This document shows positions 5,739 to 11,861 of a stretch of DNA of 11,861 nucleotides, one piece after another. Every line of letters starts with the position of its first letter. Position 1 is the stretch's first letter. The position numbers were made by a program, and so were the translations under genes. The stretch lies in assembly GCA_034696485.1 (NCBI GenBank), contig JAQIWT010001220.1, positions 1-11,861 of the forward strand. The letters run 5' to 3'. This DNA is from Isohypsibius dastychi (Eukaryota > Tardigrada > Eutardigrada > Parachela > Isohypsibiidae). Under the pieces are notes generated by a model, which was not told the DNA's origin, ran no database searches, and was given only the letters and a program-made list of their open reading frames with translations.

Positions 5739-8500
5739 AATTCTAGTATGACATGTTTTCTACAATTGATATCTTTTTAGTGAATCGAGTTCTGCTAAAT
5801 TTATAAACTCGCATTTGCCGTGGCATTCAAATGGTGTGGCAAATGATGACCGGAAATATCGGTATCGACAGTTTTTTCTTAAAATATTTCGAATCAAACA
5901 ACATCTTTCTTTCTGCCCTGACGGACTTCAATTCGTGGGGGAATTGTGCTTGCAAGTATAATATTGTCCTCACTCTTTTGGCTGCCTAAAATCAAACCCG
6001 TTACGGTCAACCAGGAGCTATTCAGACAGGGGCAGAACTGACAAAGTGCGATAAAATCTAGACCCGTGAAAGACACGGAAGACAGAGAGAAATGCATGGT
6101 AAAAACGTAGTTTTTGAATTGTAATTCAATTACCGCTGACAAAACAAGCTTCATGGAAACGTAAGATTTATGCACAAAAAATCAGCTTATTTTTGGAACT
6201 ATTCAATCCAACCTAATCTCATGCCGAAGCCTGTGATGAATTATCAAACTTATTTTTCGAAGCGAAAGATCTAAAGCAAACATCATTAACCTCTCACCCA
6301 ATTAACGTGGAACAATGGTCCCTCTCAACCCATTCTCACCAGAAGGCAACAAAGATCTCGCTTTCACTTTCATTATACGTTTCCCTTGCCATGCATGTAC
6401 GGCTTTTGCGCTAAACAATCGTACATTGAATTATCAAAAAAAGTAGCGATATATTTGTTTTACCAAGACAGGTCATTGTTGGATATCCATGTATGTTCAC
6501 ATATTTATGCCAAATTTGAACAACGAATTAAGAGCTCAGGCAACATTAAATTAAAATTAATTCTGAATGGAACAGAAACACTCTAATTGATTACTTCACA
6601 ATCCTTCAGCTAATCAATTCCAAAACAAAATACTTTAATGAACGCATTTTTTTCTGAAAAAGATTTTGGCGAGAGAAAAAGTCACATTCCTCTCATTTTC
6701 GTTTCCGCTCTAGATAACAAGCTCGACTAGTTACTGATATTTTGTGACGACCGACTGTAATTACCTCGAGCTTCTGAACATACAAATTTCCATATATCTG
6801 CGAAAAGGTCAGTCATGCTCCATTTCAAATTCTTGTTTTCCGATTAGAACTGCAGACAACAACCATCAAGTAAACACACAAAAAAAACTGACAGGCACGC
6901 TAAATAAAATTTAGGCTCGATTTTCAACTCGATTTACAATTCATGCAGATAAAAAAACTTCAAAACACCCAGCAGTCAAATATTGTCGAAAAAAGCACAA
7001 AGGTAAACGAAAACTAGCCACATCGATTTATGTTACAAGAAAAAAAATCAAACCTTGTTTACGCTCATTCAAGTTCGCCGGAACAGCAAATAATGTTCGT
7101 TTCTCATTTCTCCCCTATGTATAAGGACGTACCATAATTGCAATCTGGAGCAGCGCAGCATTCCGGCATTTTTAACAACAGACACTGCTGAAATGTTGGT
7201 ACTTTGTGGGATTTAACGAAACATTCTTCTATTCGCGCTATAATGAATTGCCTAACCTAATTACTCGCACTCATTTGGCACTTGATTCAGTAAGCAAGGG
7301 CAAGGCAGGCGCTTTTGTCAATGAGAACAATTGCAGTTGGCCGAGATGACTGATTTGTTATTTCTTGGGTATTTCAAGAGATATCCTGGGAAAGCATACA
7401 TTTTCACTAAAGAATAAAATATGTTGTATCCTGACCTTCATTTTTCTTATTAATCAAAATTGTGTCACTCTAAAACATCAACTGCTGCAGATTTTTGAAA
7501 GTTTTTTTCCTGTCCACCAGTCTCATATTTTCTCCCTCCTTCCTTCATTTCCACGGGTCTAGATTTTATCAGCGTACTAAGCAAACAGAATCATATATGC
7601 CCCTGTCTGGATAGCTCCTGGCTCAACTCGGCTCCTGGCTGGTCTGCCAGTTGATGCCTTGCTTCTCCCTGCTGTCCTTTTGCTCAACTCGGCTCCGCAT
7701 TTGACACTGACCGAGACAAAAATTCCTTTCCATACAGTTTTTCTACTTGTCTAGTCTGCCCTGAAAGTCAGTGAAAGTCCGAAGCAGAGATAAATCTGGC
7801 GGAGATGAAAGTTGCATCTGTACTCAATCAGTTAAACAATAGATTAGCCACGTCCACTTTTACGATGTGTGATGACAGGTTTGATTTCAGTCGATACAGT
7901 GGCTGATGGTGCAGTGAGACCAATACTGTACTATATATTCAATTTGGCAGTGGTCAGCGCCGGCGAAAGAAGTTTTGCTTGAATCACTTTCGAAACATTT
8001 CGGAAAATGCTGGTTGAGCTGGAATACCAGCGGGTGGATTTTGTAAAAGATTCTGGTGTGTTTTGCACCAGCACTCATTATTTCGTCAAGTTTTTCCTCT
8101 GTACGAATCGGTTCAAAATATATTCGACTTCAAAATATTGTGTCCCATTTTTCTCTAAAAGTTTCTTTCAGAAAAAGAAAATTCGATGACATAATGATCT
8201 AAGGATGAATACAAACATTTACAGGTTTGATTTTCTTGGTTATTGTACTGCTACCTCGCCAGAGAATTTCCCAAAGAAATAAACTTTTTTACCGCCTGGC
8301 GGATTAACTTGCAACTGCGCGCGTTCGCTATTTTCAAAGCCATTTAAAGGAAAATAATTGAAATATGAATTCAGACTGTGATATGACTGCATCGCTAGCA
8401 GTCGGAAGCTCTGCTGTAACGCGTGCACTGTCAAACAAAAGACTTAGGTCACCTTTAGCTATTTCATTTCTCAAGGTAGAAAGTTCGGTTCTGATTGAAT
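5739..8500. other. AT-rich intergenic or intronic DNA, no gene seen
   Basis: Many short frames occur on both strands, none longer than about 95 codons, none with recognisable motifs or paired splice sites. Composition is especially AT-rich from 6150 to 7130. A 15-bp direct repeat lies at 7621-7696. No tRNA-like A/B box pair was noticed. Confidence 0.5.
7621..7696 (+). repeat. 15-bp direct repeat GCTCAACTCGGCTCC
   Basis: Exact copies at 7621-7635 and 7682-7696, 61 bp apart, in a pyrimidine-rich stretch that also contains GGCTCCTGGCT and GGCTGGTCTGCC. Possibly the remnant of a longer local duplication. Confidence 0.6.
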
Positions 8501-8511
8501 TCAACTGATTT

Positions 8512-8517
8512 TATATT
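8512..8517 (-). terminator. possible variant poly(A) signal of the LRR gene
   Basis: AATATA on the minus strand lies 128 nt downstream of the LRR stop codon. It is a known weak variant of AATAAA. No canonical hexamer was seen closer, so this is tentative. Confidence 0.3.
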
Positions 8518-8644
8518 GTTCTGCTAACAGTTGGGCTCCAGGTATTGCACACGGAAAATAACATGAAATTGACTGAAGCTGCAAACTCTCCGTGATCTGA
8601 ATATTTGCCAAAGTACGATTTGAAAGATGTGGGCCGTCTGTTGA

Positions 8645-9733
8645 CTAATAACAAGTACAACCAGTTTTGGCGTTGAAAATCGTAGTGCCGTTCTGATTCA
8701 AGCAATCAAAACCATTAACTCGGCCCCGAAAATATCTCCCCATCTTTCGGATCCAGTTGCTAGTCGCGTCACAGATTGTGGGGTTCCCTTTGAGAAAAAC
8801 CTTGTTTTTGTTATTGGCAAAGAGAAAAGAGCGGAACGCTGATTCGGGGAGATAGTTGAAGTTGTTGTTCTCGATGTGAACTATCGCTTGCCGGTTGACC
8901 GATGTGAAAGCATTGTCAAACTTGATGCCGTCAGAACTGAGTTGATTGTTGTTGAGGTTGATATGGAGAGGCACTTTCATCGCGTCAAAATCTGGCTTTT
9001 CAATCTGGAAAGCGTTGTACATGAGCGAAGTGATAGCATTATGCGACAGGTCCAGCGAGATCAATTTGCTGTTCTCCCTCAATTCACCTCCACCGACTTG
9101 TATAATACCGTTGTGACTCAAATCAAGAGTTTTTAAATTGGTCATCCGTCTCAAAGAGCCGCCTGAATTGAAACTTGGAAGTATTGGTTTTCGAAGATTT
9201 ATACCTAACTTACGGTGAAGGAAGAAAGATACGCCCGGAATCTCCGTGATTCTGTTGTACCGCAGCTGAAGATGTTTAACGCTGTCTCTAAAAACCGAAA
9301 GTCCATCAAATGATTCTGACGTAAAAGCACAGTTGTCCCCAATGAATCGTTCGACACCTATTCGAAATCGTTCCATGAGTCCGATTTGTCCATCCCTAAC
9401 TCGAAACAAGGTCAGGTTGGCGTTATGCGACACGTCAATTGAATCGAACTGCATGGACAGAAAAGGGCCCTCATCAAGATATTCCAATGTTGTGTTGCGG
9501 AGCTGGAAAATCTTGGCGCGAACGAAGTGACCGGGATTTCTGTTGAGAGATTGGTATGCCGCCATCAATTGACTGATATGCGTCAGGTTCACCGCAGAGC
9601 CGACGCAAACGAGAGCTGCACCTTCCTTTTCTACGGTGCAACTACAGGGATTTCCATCGGGAATTTGTGGACACAGGTCGCTTGCAGCAAAAGATATTAA
9701 AAGCACGAGCAAGAAAACAGAGAGGTTAGCCAT
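8645..9733 (-). CDS. secreted leucine-rich-repeat protein, Oplophorus-luciferin 2-monooxygenase non-catalytic subunit-like; two exons
   Basis: Exons 9214-9733 and 8645-9162, minus strand, encode 345 residues after removing a 51-bp intron. ATG at 9733-9731 (ATCATGG context) opens a signal peptide (residues 1-18, cut near AAS|D). A cysteine-rich LRR N-cap follows (C21, C30, C32, C43), then repeats including LQLRYN, two LDLSHN units 24 residues apart, INLNNNQL and IENNNFNYL. The C-cap starts at GNPTIC and ends DCLNQNGTTIF...GCTCY. Several NxT/S sites suggest glycosylation. The order and the INLNNN/ENNN/LKGNP pattern fit the extracellular LRR family named for a shrimp luciferase partner. The family is widespread in arthropods and related groups, so the name does not imply bioluminescence. 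An oddity is that the usual C-cap CDC is CDA here. Likely role is extracellular protein binding; the ligand is unknown. Confidence 0.8.
   Translation of the reverse strand: MANLSVFLLVLLISFAASDLCPQIPDGNPCSCTVEKEGAALVCVGSAVNLTHISQLMAAYQSLNRNPGHFVRAKIFQLRNTTLEYLDEGPFLSMQFDSIDVSHNANLTLFRVRDGQIGLMERFRIGVERFIGDNCAFTSESFDGLSVFRDSVKHLQLRYNRITEIPGVSFFLHRKLGINLRKPILPSFNSGGSLRRMTNLKTLDLSHNGIIQVGGGELRENSKLISLDLSHNAITSLMYNAFQIEKPDFDAMKVPLHINLNNNQLSSDGIKFDNAFTSVNRQAIVHIENNNFNYLPESAFRSFLFANNKNKVFLKGNPTICDATSNWIRKMGRYFRGRVNGFDCLNQNGTTIFNAKTGCTCY
9163..9213 (-). other. 51-bp in-frame intron of the LRR gene
   Basis: On the minus strand the coding sequence contains CACC|GTAAGT (perfect donor) and, 51 bp later, TTTCAATTCAG|GCGG. 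The segment has no stop and is a multiple of three, so the frame stays open whether spliced or not. If retained it adds 17 residues (KLGINLRKPILPSFNSG) that do not look like an LRR. Removal brings the flanking repeats LQLRYN and LDLSHN to 31 residues apart. Its size matches the 56-bp intron at 11039-11094. Confidence 0.7.
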
Positions 9734-9788
9734 GATGAAGAATTCAAATAGGGAATGAAAATGTTTTCACCGGTGTTTCGGTGAGATG

Positions 9789-9794
9789 TACTGA
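9789..9794 (-). promoter_or_regulatory. initiator TCAGTA of the LRR gene, predicted start site near 9792
   Basis: TCAGTA on the minus strand matches the arthropod-type initiator TCAGT. Its A (9792) lies exactly 30 nt from the first T of the TATA-like box at 9822-9815, giving a 59-nt 5' UTR before the ATG. Confidence 0.55.
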
Positions 9795-9814
9795 GAGCTC
9801 CACAGGTCGATTCG

Positions 9815-9822
9815 CCTTTTAA
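9815..9822 (-). promoter_or_regulatory. TATA-like box (TTAAAAGG) of the LRR gene
   Basis: TTAAAAGG on the minus strand starts 30 nt upstream of the predicted initiator A, the textbook spacing, and about 90 nt upstream of the start codon. Confidence 0.55.
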
Positions 9823-9889
9823 GTTGGGAATTCATTCATGTTATCTTGCTCACAGCAACCTAAAGCATAATCTTGATTGCCTATTCGAA

Positions 9890-10060
9890 ATGGATAAAAA
9901 GCGTTCTGGTCGACTGTTTAGGGAGCCCCACCTGCATGACAAAACAGAGCGGTCTCATGATCCGGGTAAGGTATTTATTTTAGTGTCAGATTTATTGTTC
10001 GCGGTGGTCGTGAAATACCCGGATCTCAAAACGGATCTCCATGCGGCTCTAGAACGCTAG
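9890..10060 (+). CDS. possible small divergent ORF, 56 aa
   Basis: ATG at 9890 opens a frame of 56 codons to TAG, divergent from the LRR gene and about 100 bp from its predicted start site. It begins MDKKRSGRLFREPHLHD and ends YPDLKTDLHAALER, giving a basic N-terminal half and a hydrophobic/helical second half. A plausible donor CCGG|GTAAGG at about 9966 means it could also be a first exon. No known domain is recognised. This is a weak call made because the composition looks protein-like. Confidence 0.25.
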   Translation: MDKKRSGRLFREPHLHDKTERSHDPGKVFILVSDLLFAVVVKYPDLKTDLHAALER

Positions 10061-10122
10061 TTGATTTGAATTGTATTGATTACCCAGAAAGCACTTCCAT
10101 ACAATGGGCATGGTCTTAAACG

Positions 10123-10193
10123 TGGCTGGACAGTGGCACTGGACACTGGCTCTGGACAGTGGCTCTGGACAGTGGACAGTGGACATTGGACAC
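10123..10193 (+). repeat. GGACAGTGG minisatellite
   Basis: Imperfect units of 6 to 13 bp built from TGGACAGTGG, TGGACACTGG and GCTCTGGACAGTG repeat for about 70 bp. The 13-bp unit GCTCTGGACAGTG occurs twice in tandem. Confidence 0.75.
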
Positions 10194-10334
10194 TATTCTG
10201 TAAATAGGATTTTACTTAGAACTCTCAAGATATCAAAGCTTTTTTTAAAAAAAATAAGGAATATAGACAGGAAACAAAAATGAGCGTCCCGAATCCTTCT
10301 GGGCTTTTTGACGACATCACTCAAGCTTGGAATA

Positions 10335-10715
10335 AAGCGTCCAGTATACCTCGCTGCTGGATGATCAAACAAGTTGTTAGCCGATGTCTGATGTATTATC
10401 GTGTTTTTTCAAAAACCCGCTAACTTTTTTGTTAACGCTAACATCGCTAGCACGAAAACATGATCAGACAGAAACTTCGTTTGACGAAAATTTGAAAAAT
10501 TCCAACTCTGTCGTGCAAATTTGAGCACAAAGGAATTTTTGCACGATCGTACACTATCGGACTCTAACACGTTTTCCATTTATCTTTTTTTTCGTGAACG
10601 ATGATGTTTGACGCTATTTTGTTTTACCGAAGTATGTCTAGGTTTTGTCAAACATCATGCAACTTTGCGCTTTGTTTGATCAAACATGATGTTAGCGGAG
10701 GTATACTGGACGCTT
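10335..10715. mobile_element. fold-back MITE-like element, about 381 bp
   Basis: Perfect 18-bp terminal inverted repeats lie at 10335-10352 (AAGCGTCCAGTATACCTC) and 10698-10715. Inside, more inverted pairs are nested: GATCAAACAA near 10363 with TTGTTTGATC at 10672-10681; TCGTGCAAA at 10511 with TTTGCACGA at 10538; ATGATGTTTGAC at 10601 with GTCAAACATCAT at 10647. TGTTTGATCAAACA at 10673-10686 is a 14-bp palindrome. No coding capacity and no clear target duplication were found. The right end lies only 57 bp before the ATG of the plus-strand gene model, so the element may carry or disrupt its promoter. Confidence 0.65.
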
Positions 10716-10772
10716 GAGACGTTTTATCATGATTTTAATACACTGCGAACGAATCAACGAAGTCTAGTGAAA

Positions 10773-11624
10773 ATGAGAACTACATCAGAATCGAAAAGCT
10801 CTGTAACGAGGTAACTTTATCGTGATAACGGTCGGATTATCCGTTTAAATCATCAGAAAAGATAGCACTGCATTCACTCATAAAGTGCTGCTGAATCCAG
10901 TTAGCTGGGCCAAATGGCGCTTGTAAATAACGCTCAATGTGGCTTCCAATAAAATAGCAGACTGGGAACCACCGTCTGAACAATTAAAGACCCTTGCAGA
11001 AATTGCTGATATTGATTCAGAATCTGACGTATTTGTTGGTGAATATTGAAATTCGAATAATTTGTTACATTTGTTCACGCGTTGTTCTCCGCAGATCCAG
11101 ATGCCATCATTGAACGAATGGATGAACCACTCACAAATTCTTGCCAGATTTTTTTTCGAGATTCAACAGTTGAAGATGCTGTAAAGATGACAATTTCTGG
11201 AAACTTGGTAACTGATACTAGACCATTGTCAACCTATAATAATCTTGATATGCTGTTTTCAAATTTCCTGGCGTCGATATTCAAAATTGACCAAACCGAA
11301 ACGATATGTTGCTTTCGAAGCGTGATCGTGCGCGACCATGAGCTTCACCTTCAGACTGGAGATTCCTGGTTTTACCAAGCCAGCAGTTCCACAGCAAAAA
11401 AACTTTTCGATTGGGCGAAATCGGAAGGTTGGGACTTGAAACAAAGGTCAACGCTCCCGATCCCAACACCGCGAAAAGCAACAATACCCTCACCAATCGC
11501 GTCCTCTGTTTCTACAGAGAGCGTGAAATCATGCTTGGAAGAGCCACAGCCATCGACTAGCGCAGGAAGAACCAACGAAATCGCTAAAGTGGTCGATGAA
11601 AAGATCAGAAAGAACCGAAAATAA
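10773..11624 (+). CDS. three-exon gene model of unknown function, with an in-frame stop in exon 2
   Basis: Model: exon 1 10773-10810 (ATG, 12 codons plus two bases, donor AG|GTAACT), intron 46 bp, exon 2 10857-11038, intron 56 bp (11039-11094), exon 3 11095-11624. All junction phases agree and one frame runs through, except for TAA at 10924-10926 in exon 2, with protein-like sequence on both sides (LLNPVSWAKWRL before, ADWEPPSEQLKTLAEIADID after). Exon 3 gives about 176 residues. Its globular part has FFRDSTVEDAVKMTISGN and HELHLQTGDSWFYQ, then a Ser/Pro/Thr-rich linker and a basic end (VDEKIRKNRK). No family is recognised, so no function is given. The exon 2-exon 3 junction is well supported; exon 1 is tentative. 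The stop may mean a pseudogene, a sequence error, or a start I did not find. Confidence 0.5.
11039..11094 (+). other. 56-bp intron
   Basis: G|GTGAATATTG donor and TTCTCCGCAG acceptor. Joining restores an unbroken frame (SDVFV-D-PDAIIERMDE) with a split Asp codon, while the unspliced sequence has a stop in the upstream frame right after the donor. Confidence 0.65.
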
Positions 11625-11625
11625 A
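11620..11625 (+). terminator. poly(A) signal overlapping the stop codon
   Basis: AATAAA at 11620-11625 contains the TAA stop (11622-11624) of the plus-strand gene. A GT/T-rich stretch follows near 11645-11658. If used, the 3' UTR would be only about 15 to 25 nt. Confidence 0.5.
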
Positions 11626-11800
11626 ACACAGTATTTCATCATCTTTCGTGTTATTTTAAAACATGAACCGAAATCCAGTTGTACATTGAATTTGCGTGTA
11701 CGTAATTTTTGTTGCGACTCCTCTACCATATCACCCTCCATGCTAGCCATCATCAATAATATCCCACGGAATCCCGAGCCGAAGGCGAGGTTGACACTTG

Positions 11801-11861
<61 letters not shown>
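11801..11861 (+). repeat. (TCTA)n microsatellite reaching the window edge
   Basis: Fifteen perfect TCTA units plus one base, running off the right end, so the true length is unknown. The bases 11640-11800 before it hold no recognisable gene. Confidence 0.95.

Noticed and set aside
5894-6175. 93-codon minus-strand frame
   Set aside because: Hydrophobic but with no recognisable motif, promoter or splice context.
8876-9136. 86-codon plus-strand frame
   Set aside because: Antisense shadow of the LRR coding sequence.
8645-9733. Reading the LRR protein as part of a luciferase system
   Set aside because: The family name comes from a shrimp luciferase partner, but the family is a widespread extracellular LRR group and no catalytic luciferase subunit is present here.
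11259-11756. Overlapping minus-strand frames with hydrophobic starts
   Set aside because: Antisense shadows of the plus-strand last exon and its 3' flank.

Overview
This is animal nuclear DNA rather than bacterial DNA. Coding sequence is sparse and split by very short GT-AG introns (51 and 56 bp, possibly also 46 bp). Non-autonomous DNA transposons and microsatellites are present. The families I recognise are a CREB/CREM-type bZIP factor and a secreted leucine-rich-repeat protein resembling the 'Oplophorus-luciferin 2-monooxygenase non-catalytic subunit' family. The second family, plus a TATA box and a TCAGT initiator 30 nt apart, suggests a panarthropod such as an arthropod or tardigrade. 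The species cannot be decided from this sequence.

Left part (1-1283, minus strand): the 3' end of a CREB/CREM-like bZIP gene. Two tandem copies of the basic-region/leucine-zipper exon lie one after the other, both starting at the same place in the basic region and in the same splice phase. The upstream copy (972-1283) has a normal basic region, but a TAA replaces a zipper codon. The downstream copy (661-820) has an intact zipper, but one residue is missing between the conserved Asn and the Ala-Ala pair. A poly(A) signal follows at 533-538. The arrangement recalls the alternative DNA-binding-domain exons of mammalian CREM. The 5' exons were not identified and are probably outside or scattered in the window.

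Middle (1284-8500): mostly intergenic or intronic. It holds a hAT-like MITE (1824-2148), a 717-bp element with 31-bp terminal inverted repeats and a matching 7-bp target duplication (3314-4030), C/G homopolymer tracts, short tandem repeats with twin ETS-type motifs (4058-4204), and a few isolated splice-donor or promoter-like signals. No convincing gene was found between about 4600 and 8500.

Right part: a two-exon secreted LRR protein gene on the minus strand (8645-9733) with a clear core promoter at 9789-9822. A possible small divergent ORF (9890-10060) follows, then a minisatellite (10123-10193) and a fold-back MITE-like element (10335-10715). Just 57 bp after that element starts a plus-strand gene model of unknown function (10773-11624), whose second exon carries an in-frame TAA. 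Its last exon is the best supported part and ends in a stop codon that overlaps its AATAAA poly(A) signal. A (TCTA)n microsatellite runs off the right edge.

The genes show no sign of working together. The most notable observation is the pair of CREB-type exons with complementary defects.
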